This document shows, piece after piece, positions 1 through 7,620 of a DNA stretch of 64,000 nucleotides (its first letter is position 1; each line of letters starts with the position of its first letter). The notes under the pieces were generated by a model that saw only the letters and a list, made by a program, of their open reading frames with translations, ran no database searches and was not told where the DNA came from. The translations under genes and the position numbers were made by a program. Source of the DNA: an uncultured Duncaniella sp. (GTDB lineage: Bacteria; Bacteroidota; Bacteroidia; Bacteroidales; Muribaculaceae); the NCBI GenBank assembly GCA_910587165.1, contig CAJUKP010000003.1, forward strand, positions 89,296-153,295. Direction: 5' to 3'.

Positions 1-109
1 TCTGTGTGAGGGTACCCTTGGGGCCCTTGACGGTGACTACGTTGTCGTTGCCCACGGTGACGGTTACACCTGCGGGAATCTCAATGGGAGCTTTACCTAT
101 ACGTGACAT
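1..109 (-). CDS. rplF: 50S ribosomal protein L6, N-terminal fragment (cut by window edge)
   Basis: Reading leftward from the ATG at 109, the first 36 codons begin MSRIGKAPIEIPAGV and continue through TVGNDNVVTVKGPKGTLTQ, the typical N-terminal beta-strand domain of L6. L6 binds 23S rRNA near the sarcin-ricin region of the large subunit. It follows rpsH by 24 nt, the normal spc gene order. The rest of the gene lies outside the window, so length and C-terminus cannot be judged. Confidence 0.95.
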   Translation of the reverse strand, partial: MSRIGKAPIEIPAGVTVTVGNDNVVTVKGPKGTLTQ

Positions 110-133
110 AATTATGTATCCTCCTATTTTTGA

Positions 134-532
134 TTAGTAAACGTAGCAGAGCACCTCGCCACCGATCTTCTGGTCGCGGGCTGCCTTATTGGTCATGACA
201 CCTTTGGAGGTCGAAAGGATGGCGATGCCGAGTCCGTTCAACACACGAGGCATATCTTTGTAGCCGGTATAACGGCGGAGACCGGGACGGGATACGCGCT
301 CAAGGCTCTTGATGGCGTTCACTTTGTCTACCGGATCATACTTGAGGGCGATCTTGATGATGCCCGCAGGGTTTTCGCCCTCCTCAAACTTGTAGTTGAG
401 GATGTAGCCTTGTTCGAAGAGGATCTTGGTGATCTCCTTCTTCAAGTTTGAGGCGGGGATCTCGACCACGCGGTGGTTGGCCTTGATGGCGTTCCTCAAT
501 CTTGTCAGATAATCTGCAATAGGATCAGTCAT
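134..532 (-). CDS. rpsH: 30S ribosomal protein S8
   Basis: The product has 132 residues, against 130 in E. coli, and begins MTDPIADYLTRLRNA. The conserved C-terminal RNA-binding segment STSKGVMTNKAAR is present near residues 108-120. S8 is a primary 16S rRNA binder (helix 21) in the central domain, and in E. coli it also represses the spc operon through its mRNA. Here it is separated from upstream rpsN by an unusually long 263-nt spacer, so it may have its own leader. It is otherwise intact. Confidence 0.98.
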   Translation of the reverse strand: MTDPIADYLTRLRNAIKANHRVVEIPASNLKKEITKILFEQGYILNYKFEEGENPAGIIKIALKYDPVDKVNAIKSLERVSRPGLRRYTGYKDMPRVLNGLGIAILSTSKGVMTNKAARDQKIGGEVLCYVY

Positions 533-795
533 TGTTGAAATTGTTTAAATTGATTGGGAGTGTCCCAACAATATTTAATACTCACTGTAATTTCTTGGAG
601 CGGGAGAAGAGAGGGAGCGATGCTGCCGGATGATTCCGGGAACATGACAGCCTAATGATGTCGAGCGGCCGCTTGGAGCGGCTGGCCGAGGACGGATCCC
701 CGCGGTGGGGCTCCGGAGTGTCCGGCCGATCCTCGCTTAGAGTTAACGACTCTCGGGCCGTCGACCATCGGGCTTGTGGAGTGGACTGTGGAAGA
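533..795 (-). other. Hairpin-rich, non-coding spacer between rpsN and rpsH
   Basis: Gaps elsewhere in this ribosomal run are mostly a few to 70 nt, but this one is 263 nt and no known ribosomal gene belongs here. I see no credible reading frame. It holds several clear inverted repeats: TTGGGA-gtg-TCCCAA (554-568), CCGGA-tgat-TCCGG near 626-639, CCCC-gcggt-GGGG with flanking GGA/TCC near 693-713, and AGAGT-taacg-ACTCT near 739-753 inside a CGGCC/GGCCG pair. As RNA it would fold strongly. It could be an r-protein regulatory leader, a processing site or an old repeat insertion; the sequence does not decide. Confidence 0.6.
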
Positions 796-1107
796 TTACC
801 AGGAGGCTTTCTTCACGCCGGGGATGAGACCTGCTGAAGCCATTTCGCGGAACTGGATACGCGAGATGCCGAACTGACGGATATATCCTTTCGGACGGCC
901 GGTGATGGAGCAGCGGTTGTGCAGACGGATGGGATTGCTGTTCTTGGGAAGCGACTGGAGCTTCTGCGCAGCCTCGTAGGCGTCGGCGCGGTTCTCCTCG
1001 TTTACGCCGGAATTAACAATCTTCTTCAGCTCCTCACGCTTTTTGGCGTACTTCTCGGCAAGACGGGCGCGTTTTACCTCGCGGGCCTTCATTGATTCTT
1101 TTGCCAT
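796..1107 (-). CDS. rpsN: 30S ribosomal protein S14, zinc-independent type
   Basis: The product has 103 residues, the long form of S14. It lacks the paired CxxC zinc ribbon of the short type and keeps a single Cys66 in NRCSITGRP. The C-terminal half (RLHNRCSITGRPKGYIRQFG, then ISRIQFREMA) is the conserved part that contacts the 16S 3' major domain in the small-subunit head. It follows rplE by 9 nt. Because it is the zinc-free form, it does not depend on zinc for folding. A long structured spacer separates it from rpsH. Confidence 0.98.
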   Translation of the reverse strand: MAKESMKAREVKRARLAEKYAKKREELKKIVNSGVNEENRADAYEAAQKLQSLPKNSNPIRLHNRCSITGRPKGYIRQFGISRIQFREMASAGLIPGVKKASW

Positions 1108-1116
1108 AGCTGTTGT

Positions 1117-1668
1117 TTAGTTTTTAGCGTTCTTGAAAGGAAGACCAAACTCCTTGAGCAGTGCATAACCCTCTTCGTCGGTGTTGGCCGAGGTAACGAA
1201 GGTGATGTTCATACCCATGAGCTTGTTGATGGCGTCGATGTTGATCTCGGGGAAGATGATCTGCTCGGTGATGCCGAGGGTGTAGTTGCCACGGCCGTCG
1301 AGCTTGCTCTCGATACCCTTGAAGTCACGGATACGGGGGAGTGCGACGCGCACGAGACGCTCCAGGAACTCATACATTTTCTCGCGACGGAGAGTCACCA
1401 TGACGCCGATGGGCATCTTCTTGCGCACCTTGAAGTTGGAGATATCCTTCTTCGAGAGGGTTGCGACTGCCTTCTGGCCGGTGATGGCGGTGAGCTCGTT
1501 GAGGGCTGTCTCGATGATCTTCTTGTCCTGGGTAGCTTCGCCAAGACCCTGGTTGATCACAATTTTCTTCAGCTTGGGCACCTGCATGGGTGTGGTGTAG
1601 CTGAACTTCTCGGTGAGGGCGGGAACGATGCGTTCCTTATAGTCCTGTTTAACGGTAGTGCTGCTCAT
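1117..1668 (-). CDS. rplE: 50S ribosomal protein L5
   Basis: The product has 183 residues (179 in E. coli). Recognisable stretches are KIVINQGLGEATQDKK, GQKAVATLSKKDISNFKVR and the C-terminal IFPEINIDAINKLMGMNITFVT. L5 binds 5S rRNA and helps anchor it in the central protuberance. Its ATG overlaps the stop of rplX by one base (TAATG), which implies translational coupling. Nothing unusual is seen. Confidence 0.98.
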   Translation of the reverse strand: MSSTTVKQDYKERIVPALTEKFSYTTPMQVPKLKKIVINQGLGEATQDKKIIETALNELTAITGQKAVATLSKKDISNFKVRKKMPIGVMVTLRREKMYEFLERLVRVALPRIRDFKGIESKLDGRGNYTLGITEQIIFPEINIDAINKLMGMNITFVTSANTDEEGYALLKEFGLPFKNAKN

Positions 1669-1985
1669 TACTTAATCTCCTCTCCGGATTTTTTGGAAAT
1701 ACGAATTACCTTGCCATTCTCGCGGCGCAGGCTCACGCGTGTGGGCTTTCCGCTCTTGGGGTCGATGAGTGCGATGTTCGAGATGGCGATGGGAGCCTCC
1801 ATCTTGATGAGGCCGCCCTGGGGATGCTGGGCGTTGGGCTTGGTGGCCTTGGTGACCATGTTGATTCCTTCAACGATAGCCTTCTGCTTCTGCACGAGGA
1901 CTTTGAGTACACGGCCCTCCTTGCCACGGTCTTCGCCGGCAAGAACATAGACGTTGTCGCCTTTTCTGATGTGTTGCTTGTGCAT
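1668..1985 (-). CDS. rplX: 50S ribosomal protein L24
   Basis: The product has 105 residues with the KOW motif at the N-terminus (KGDNVYVLAGEDRGKEGRVLKV split over residues 9-30). L24 is an assembly-initiating protein that binds the 5' end of 23S rRNA, near the exit tunnel. The stop codon shares one base with the rplE start. The gap to the upstream rplN is 30 nt. Length is close to the E. coli protein (104). Confidence 0.98.
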   Translation of the reverse strand: MHKQHIRKGDNVYVLAGEDRGKEGRVLKVLVQKQKAIVEGINMVTKATKPNAQHPQGGLIKMEAPIAISNIALIDPKSGKPTRVSLRRENGKVIRISKKSGEEIK

Positions 1986-2015
1986 TACTTTAATGTTGTT
2001 GACGGTTGTGGATGA

Positions 2016-2384
2016 TTAGAGGACCTCGGGGGCGAGTGAAACAATCTTCATCTGGTTGGCGGCACGGAGCTCACGGGCAACGGGACCGAAGATACGGGTT
2101 CCGCGGAGCTCGCCGGCGTTGTTGAGAAGCACACAGGCGTTGTCGTCGAAGCGGATGTAGGAACCGTCAGGACGGCGGATCTCTTTCTTGGTGCGAACAA
2201 CGACAGCCTTTGAAACTGTGCCCTTCTTAACATCAGACGAGGGGATGACGCTCTTGACGGAAACGACGATGATGTCGCCAACGGAAGCGTAACGACGTCC
2301 GGTGCCTCCCAGGACATGGATGCAGAGTGCCTCTTTGGCACCGCTGTTGTCGGCTACGGTTAAACGGCTTTCAGTCTGTATCAT
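2016..2384 (-). CDS. rplN: 50S ribosomal protein L14
   Basis: The product has 122 residues and starts MIQTESRLTVADNSGAKEAL, the highly conserved L14 N-terminus. The segment RFDDNACVLLNNAGELRGTRIFGPV follows near residues 78-103. L14 sits at the subunit interface, forms bridges to 16S rRNA and contacts L19. It follows rpsQ by only 3 nt, so the two are probably coupled in translation. Length matches the family. Confidence 0.98.
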   Translation of the reverse strand: MIQTESRLTVADNSGAKEALCIHVLGGTGRRYASVGDIIVVSVKSVIPSSDVKKGTVSKAVVVRTKKEIRRPDGSYIRFDDNACVLLNNAGELRGTRIFGPVARELRAANQMKIVSLAPEVL

Positions 2385-2387
2385 AGC

Positions 2388-2645
2388 TTATTTCACTTTT
2401 TCGATGATTTCGACCAGGCGCCAGCGTTTTGTCTTCGAGAGGGGACGGGTCTCCATGAGGCGCACGGTATCGCCTATCTCACACTCGTTCTTCTCGTCGT
2501 GGGCGTGGTACTTCTTGGTTTTGTTGACGAACTTGCCATAGATGGGATGCTTCTCTTTCCACTTCACCATGACGGTGATGGTCTTGTCGCCCTTGTTGGA
2601 TGAAACAACCCCGATGCGTTCTTTTCTTAAATTTCTCTTTTCCAT
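2388..2645 (-). CDS. rpsQ: 30S ribosomal protein S17
   Basis: The product has 85 residues (84 in E. coli) with the OB-fold signature GVVSSNKGDKTITVMV and the later GDTVRLMETRPLSKTKRW. S17 is a primary binder of the 5' domain of 16S rRNA. It lies between rpmC and rplN, 21 nt after the former, in the standard S10-spc order. It has no unusual features. Confidence 0.98.
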   Translation of the reverse strand: MEKRNLRKERIGVVSSNKGDKTITVMVKWKEKHPIYGKFVNKTKKYHAHDEKNECEIGDTVRLMETRPLSKTKRWRLVEIIEKVK

Positions 2646-2666
2646 TTTGCTTTCTGGGGTGAGGGA

Positions 2667-2864
2667 TTATTTGTTGTTGAGTTCGCGCTGGCGCAGTTCG
2701 GTCTTGACGCGGGCGATCTCTTTGCGCGCATGTGTAATCTTAGCGGGGCTGTCAAGGGGCGAGATAGCGTGGTTGATCTTGAGCTGGGCATAGTCCTTCT
2801 CCATCTCAGCCAGGCGGTCGCGGAGGTCTTGAGTGCTAACTTCAGCGAAATTTTCTTTCTTCAT
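2667..2864 (-). CDS. rpmC: 50S ribosomal protein L29
   Basis: This 65-residue protein is two antiparallel helices: an acidic first helix (TQDLRDRLAEMEKDYAQLK) and a basic second one (SPAKITHARKEIARVKTELR). L29 lies beside L23 at the tunnel exit, where trigger factor and SRP dock. It is 6 nt after rplP. Assignment rests on the helical pattern, length and position between rplP and rpsQ. Confidence 0.96.
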   Translation of the reverse strand: MKKENFAEVSTQDLRDRLAEMEKDYAQLKINHAISPLDSPAKITHARKEIARVKTELRQRELNNK

Positions 2865-2870
2865 TGTAGG

Positions 2871-3302
<432 letters not shown>

Positions 3303-3328
3303 TGTTGTGTTGAATCAAATTTGTGGGT

Positions 3329-4063
3329 TTAACGGTTGTTCTTGGGCTTGCGGAAACCGCCACGGCGGGGAGCACCGTTGCCGGAGGCACCGCGGCTCTC
3401 CTTCTGAGTGTTGGTGTACTGGGGAGCGAGGTCACGCTTACCGTAGACTTCGCCACGGCAGATCCATACCTTCACGCCGATCACACCTACCTTGGTGTGG
3501 GCCTCGACAAGAGCATAGTCGATGTCGGCACGGAGAGTGTGGAGGGGTGTGCGGCCTTCCTTGAACATCTCGCTGCGGGCCATTTCGGCGCCGTTGAGAC
3601 GACCCGAGACCTGAACCTTGATGCCCTCTGCACCGGCACGCATTGTAGAGGCAACAGCCATCTTCACGGCACGGCGGTAGGCGATCTTGCCCTCGATCTG
3701 GCGGGCGATTGTCGAAGCCACGATCTGAGCGTCGAGCTCAGGGCGCTTCACCTCATAGATATTGATCTGGACATCCTTGTCGGTGATCTTCTTGAGCTCT
3801 TCCTTGAGCTTGTCGACCTCCGAGCCACCCTTGCCGATGATCAGACCGGGACGGGAGGTGCAGACAGTGATGGTGATGAGCTTCATGGTGCGCTCGATGA
3901 CGATGCGCGAAACGCTTGACTTGGCAAGGCGGACATTGAGATACTTGCGGAGTTTGGAGTCCTCGAGCAGAGTATCGCCGTATTTCTTACCGCCATACCA
4001 GTTAGAGTCCCAACCACGGATAACTCCCAAGCGATTGCTGATTGGATTTACTTTCTGTCCCAT
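3329..4063 (-). CDS. rpsC: 30S ribosomal protein S3
   Basis: The product has 244 residues, slightly longer than E. coli S3 (233). A KH RNA-binding domain is visible around GLIIGKGGSEVDKLKEEL (residues about 73-90), followed by the conserved ARQIEGKIAYRRAVKMA and GRLNGAEMARSEMFKEG stretches. S3 forms part of the mRNA entry channel in the small-subunit head. The tail is rich in Gly and Arg. It is 3 nt after rplV, so coupling is likely. Confidence 0.98.
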   Translation of the reverse strand: MGQKVNPISNRLGVIRGWDSNWYGGKKYGDTLLEDSKLRKYLNVRLAKSSVSRIVIERTMKLITITVCTSRPGLIIGKGGSEVDKLKEELKKITDKDVQINIYEVKRPELDAQIVASTIARQIEGKIAYRRAVKMAVASTMRAGAEGIKVQVSGRLNGAEMARSEMFKEGRTPLHTLRADIDYALVEAHTKVGVIGVKVWICRGEVYGKRDLAPQYTNTQKESRGASGNGAPRRGGFRKPKNNR

Positions 4064-4066
4064 TTG

Positions 4067-4477
4067 TTAAGCTTTAGCGTTATTGTTATCGACGGTGTCG
4101 ACAATCAGAGTTACGTGATTTGCGCGTTTGCGGATGCGGTAGCCGCGGCCCTGGGGAGCGGGACGGAGGCGCTTGAGCATGGGAGCGCAGCCCACCATGA
4201 TGGTGGCCACGTAGAGCTCGCCGGCATCAGCCTTGCGTTCGTTTTTGGCCTCCCAGTTTGCGATGGCTGAGAGGAGGAGTTTTTCAAGACGGGCAGCCGC
4301 CTCCTTGTTGGAGAACTTCAGGATACCGAGTGCGCGGTTCACCTCGACGCCGCGGATCATGTCGGCCACGAGGCGCATCTTGCGGGGGGAGGTGGGCACG
4401 TTGAGAAGCTTGGCAAACGCGATGTGCTTCTGCTCGGCTTTCCGAAGATCGGCTGAGTTTCTTTTTCTTACACCCAT
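4067..4477 (-). CDS. rplV: 50S ribosomal protein L22
   Basis: The product has 136 residues, longer than the 110 of E. coli because of N-terminal (MGVRKRNSADLRKAEQKH) and C-terminal extensions. The globular core (NVPTSPRKMRLVADMIRG) and the long beta-hairpin (RLRPAPQGRGYRIRKRANH), which lines the peptide exit tunnel, are intact. Changes in this hairpin can give macrolide resistance; none is obvious here. The gene sits 55 nt after rpsS. Confidence 0.98.
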   Translation of the reverse strand: MGVRKRNSADLRKAEQKHIAFAKLLNVPTSPRKMRLVADMIRGVEVNRALGILKFSNKEAAARLEKLLLSAIANWEAKNERKADAGELYVATIMVGCAPMLKRLRPAPQGRGYRIRKRANHVTLIVDTVDNNNAKA

Positions 4478-4532
4478 TTTATCTTAATTCTTTCTTTTTT
4501 GACAAATGAATTATTTATATCAGGGCCCAAAG

Positions 4533-4802
4533 TTATTTCTTCCTGTTACCGGAGTGACCACGGAAGGTACGTGTGGGAGCGAACTCGCCAAGCTTGTGAC
4601 CTACCATGTTTTCAGTAACATAGACAGGGATAAATTTGTTACCGTTGTGAACTGCGAAGGTGTGACCGACGAATTCGGGTGCGATCATGGAAGCACGGCT
4701 CCAGGTCTTGATGACCGACTTCTTGCCGCTTTCTTCCATGGCTGCGACCTTCTTCTCGAGCTTCACGCTGATAAACGGGCCTTTTTTAAGTGAACGACTC
4801 AT
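4533..4802 (-). CDS. rpsS: 30S ribosomal protein S19
   Basis: The product has 89 residues with the invariant start MSRSLKKGPF and the C-terminal HKLGEFAPTRTFRGH. S19 sits in the head of the 30S subunit with S13 and contacts the central protuberance. It follows rplB by 28 nt. Length and motifs are standard. Confidence 0.98.
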   Translation of the reverse strand: MSRSLKKGPFISVKLEKKVAAMEESGKKSVIKTWSRASMIAPEFVGHTFAVHNGNKFIPVYVTENMVGHKLGEFAPTRTFRGHSGNRKK

Positions 4803-4830
4803 AGAGATAAGTGTTGCTTTTTAAATCAGA

Positions 4831-5658
4831 TTACTTTTTTCTTCTTTCGATGATGTACTTCGAAGAATGCTTCTTCGGTGCACGAGTCTTGAGACCCTTA
4901 GCGTAGAGACCCTTGCGTGAGCGGGGATGACCGCCTGATGCACGACCTTCGCCACCGCCCATGGGGTGATCGACGGGGTTCATGACAACGCCGCGGTTGC
5001 GGGGACGACGGCCGAGCCAGCGTGAACGGCCGGCCTTGCCGGAACGCTCGAGGGAGTGCTCGGAGTTGCCCACAACGCCGACAGTGGCACGGCACTCGGC
5101 GAGGATCTTGCGGGTTTCACCTGAAGGTAATTTGACGATGACATAGGTGCCTTCACGCGATACGAGCTGAGCGAAGGTGCCAGCCGAGCGGGCCATGAAG
5201 GCGCCCTGTCCGGGACGCAACTCAATGTTGTGGACGAGTGTACCTACGGGGATGTTGGCCAGGGGCAGGCAGTTGCCTACCTCAGGCTGTGCATCGGGAC
5301 CGGAGAGGAGCACGTCACCCACCTTTAAGCCGTTGGGTGCAATGATGTAAGCCTTGGCGCCGTCCTTGTAATAGAGGAGGGCGATGCGAGCAGAACGGTT
5401 GGGATCATACTCGATCGACTTCACGGTAGCGGGGACGCCGTCGTGGTTTCTCTTAAAGTCAATGAAGCGGTATTTGCGCTTGTGGCCACCACCAAGGTAG
5501 CGGGTGGTGAGGTGACCTTCGGAGTTACGGCCTCCGGAGGCCTTCTTGCCGACTGTAAGAGATTTTTCCGGTGTTGTAGCAGTGATGGTACCTTTGAAAA
5601 CACCGATAACTTTGTGTCGCTGCCCGGGGGTAGTGGGCTTGAATTTTCTTACTGCCAT
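4831..5658 (-). CDS. rplB: 50S ribosomal protein L2
   Basis: The product has 275 residues (273 in E. coli). The C-terminal loop RGVVMNPVDHPMGGGEGRA carries the conserved histidine close to the peptidyl-transferase centre, and the N-terminal OB domain includes GGRNSEGHLTTRYLGGGHK. L2 is needed for subunit joining and peptidyl transfer. It starts 8 nt after rplW. Confidence 0.98.
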   Translation of the reverse strand: MAVRKFKPTTPGQRHKVIGVFKGTITATTPEKSLTVGKKASGGRNSEGHLTTRYLGGGHKRKYRFIDFKRNHDGVPATVKSIEYDPNRSARIALLYYKDGAKAYIIAPNGLKVGDVLLSGPDAQPEVGNCLPLANIPVGTLVHNIELRPGQGAFMARSAGTFAQLVSREGTYVIVKLPSGETRKILAECRATVGVVGNSEHSLERSGKAGRSRWLGRRPRNRGVVMNPVDHPMGGGEGRASGGHPRSRKGLYAKGLKTRAPKKHSSKYIIERRKK

Positions 5659-5666
5659 TTTATTTA

Positions 5667-5957
5667 TTAGATATTGCTATAGAAGTCAATGGTCTGACCG
5701 TCGGCCAAGTCAACGATGGCTTTCTTCCAGGCAGCTGACTTGCCGCGGAGCAGGCCGCTCTTGGTCCAGCGTGACTTGTTCTTGGAACGGACATTGATTG
5801 TGTTGACGCGGGTCACCTTGACGCCATAGAGCTTCTCGATGAGGTCCTTGATCTGATACTTGTTGGCCTCGGGAGAAACGCGGAAAGTGTAACGGCCGAG
5901 CTTCTCGGTCAAGATGCTCGCCTTCTCGGTAACGATGGGTTTGATTGATATTTCCAT
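5667..5957 (-). CDS. rplW: 50S ribosomal protein L23
   Basis: The product has 96 residues, starting MEISIKPIVTEKASILTEK. The rRNA-binding loop region (VTRVNTINVRSKNKSRWTK) is present. L23 is the main docking site for trigger factor and SRP at the tunnel exit. It lies 29 nt after rplD. Length is normal for the family. Confidence 0.98.
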   Translation of the reverse strand: MEISIKPIVTEKASILTEKLGRYTFRVSPEANKYQIKDLIEKLYGVKVTRVNTINVRSKNKSRWTKSGLLRGKSAAWKKAIVDLADGQTIDFYSNI

Positions 5958-5986
5958 TCTTTACTGTTGTTTTCTCGGTTGAGACT

Positions 5987-6607
5987 TTAAAGTTTATTCA
6001 CGAAATCAAGGCTGCTCTCGGTGAGGATCACAGCGTTGGAGTTCATCAGCACATAAGTGTTGAGCTCATTTGCCACCATGGTGGAGGCATTGGGCACATT
6101 ACGGGCTGACAAAGTTACGTTTTTATTCTCACTCGGTAAAACGAGGAGCACCTTTTTGCCGTCAACTTTAAGATTTTTAGCAAAATTTACGAAATCTTTA
6201 GTTTTCGGAGCCTCGAAGTTGAAGTCCTCAACGACAATCACCTGCGAATCCTGCACCTTGTAGGTGAGGGCGCTGCGACGGGCGAGAGCTTTCACTTTCT
6301 TATTCAACTTGAAACGATAGTCACGGGGACGGGGACCGAAGACGCGGCCACCACCTACGAGGAGGGGCGAGTTGATATCACCGATACGGCTGCCGCCGCC
6401 ACCTTTCTGCTTGTGAAGCTTGCGGGTGGAGCCGGAAATCTCGCTGCGCTCCTTGGACTTGTGTGTGCCCTGGCGCTGGTTGGCGAGATACTGCTTGACA
6501 TCGAGATAAACGGCGTGCTCGTTGGCATCGACTGCGAATACTTCGTCGGCGAGCTGAGCCTTGCGGCCGGTATCCTCACCTTTGATATTGTAGATTGCGA
6601 CTTCCAT
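5987..6607 (-). CDS. rplD: 50S ribosomal protein L4
   Basis: The product has 206 residues (201 in E. coli). The extended loop that reaches the exit tunnel is present as STRKLHKQKGGGGSRIG near residues 61-77. In E. coli L4 also represses the S10 operon; no equivalent leader can be claimed here. Its ATG shares one base with the rplC stop, which suggests coupling. Confidence 0.98.
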   Translation of the reverse strand: MEVAIYNIKGEDTGRKAQLADEVFAVDANEHAVYLDVKQYLANQRQGTHKSKERSEISGSTRKLHKQKGGGGSRIGDINSPLLVGGGRVFGPRPRDYRFKLNKKVKALARRSALTYKVQDSQVIVVEDFNFEAPKTKDFVNFAKNLKVDGKKVLLVLPSENKNVTLSARNVPNASTMVANELNTYVLMNSNAVILTESSLDFVNKL

Positions 6608-7224
6608 TACTTCTCAATTAAAACGATTGAACCTTTGCTTCCGGGGATTGAACCCTTGATGATGAGTACGTTGTGTTCAGGGAGAACCTTTACGACACGG
6701 AGGTTCTGGATGGTAACCTTCTCGTTGCCCATCTGACCGGCCATGCGCATTCCCTTGAACACCTTTGCGGGATAGGAGCAGGCGCCTACCGAACCGGGGG
6801 CGCGCAGACGGTTGTGCTGGCCGTGGGTTGACTGGCCTACACCGCCGAATCCATGACGCTTTACAACGCCCTGGAAACCCTTACCCTTGGAGGTTCCCTG
6901 GATGTCAACGAAGTCGTCTTCGCTGAAGAGGTCAACGGTGAGTGTGTCACCGAGCTTGACATCTTCACCAAATCCTTTGAACTCGGCCAAGTGGCGCTGG
7001 GGAGCTACTCCGGCTTTCTTGAAGTGACCTGCCATGGGGGCGGTGGTGTGCTTGTCTTTCTTCTCGATGAAGCCAAGCTGCACAGCCTCGTAGCCGTCTT
7101 TCTCAGCCGTTTTCACTTGAGTAACTACGCAGGGGCCTACTTCGATAACAGTGCACGGCACATTCTTGCCGTCGGCACTGAAAACGGATGTCATTCCGAT
7201 TTTCTTTCCTAATAATCCTGGCAT
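6607..7224 (-). CDS. rplC: 50S ribosomal protein L3
   Basis: The product has 205 residues, starting MPGLLGKKIGMTSVF. The conserved central loop GFGGVGQSTHGQHNRLRAPG, followed by KGMRMAGQMGNEKVT, reaches toward the peptidyl-transferase centre. L3 is one of the assembly initiators of the 50S subunit. It follows rpsJ after a 69-nt AT-rich spacer, which is long for this run but shows no clear promoter. Confidence 0.98.
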   Translation of the reverse strand: MPGLLGKKIGMTSVFSADGKNVPCTVIEVGPCVVTQVKTAEKDGYEAVQLGFIEKKDKHTTAPMAGHFKKAGVAPQRHLAEFKGFGEDVKLGDTLTVDLFSEDDFVDIQGTSKGKGFQGVVKRHGFGGVGQSTHGQHNRLRAPGSVGACSYPAKVFKGMRMAGQMGNEKVTIQNLRVVKVLPEHNVLIIKGSIPGSKGSIVLIEK

Positions 7225-7293
7225 TTCTCTTTGATTTAGAAAATGTGAACTGAAATTTCTTTTGTTTGATTTACTGTGTCCTTATGACTGGAA

Positions 7294-7599
7294 TTACACC
7301 TTGATCTCCACTTCAACGCCTGAGGGAAGCTCGAGCTTCATGAGAGCGTCGACGGTCTTGCCGGTGGAGTTGTGGATGTCGATCAGTCGCTTGTAGCTCG
7401 AAAGCTGGAACTGCTCGCGGGACTTCTTGTTGACGAAGGTCGAGCGGTTGACGGTGAAGACGCGACGGTGGGTGGGCAGGGGTATCGGGCCGCTGATGAC
7501 AGCTCCGGTTGCCTTGACGGTCTTCACAATCTTCTCGGCCGACTTGTCAACCAAGTTGTAGTCATAGGACTTCAGTTTGATTCTGATTGTTTGATCCAT
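7294..7599 (-). CDS. rpsJ: 30S ribosomal protein S10 (NusE)
   Basis: The product has 101 residues with IRIKLKSYDYNLVDKSAEKIV at the start and PLPTHRRVFTVNRSTFVNKKSREQF in the middle. S10 is a head protein of the 30S subunit and also the NusE partner of NusB/NusG in antitermination. It follows fusA by 21 nt. The str and S10 operons are therefore fused with no tuf between, the arrangement I know from Bacteroidetes. Confidence 0.98.
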   Translation of the reverse strand: MDQTIRIKLKSYDYNLVDKSAEKIVKTVKATGAVISGPIPLPTHRRVFTVNRSTFVNKKSREQFQLSSYKRLIDIHNSTGKTVDALMKLELPSGVEVEIKV

Positions 7600-7620
7600 A
7601 TTGTTAGTTGAATGAAAGTG

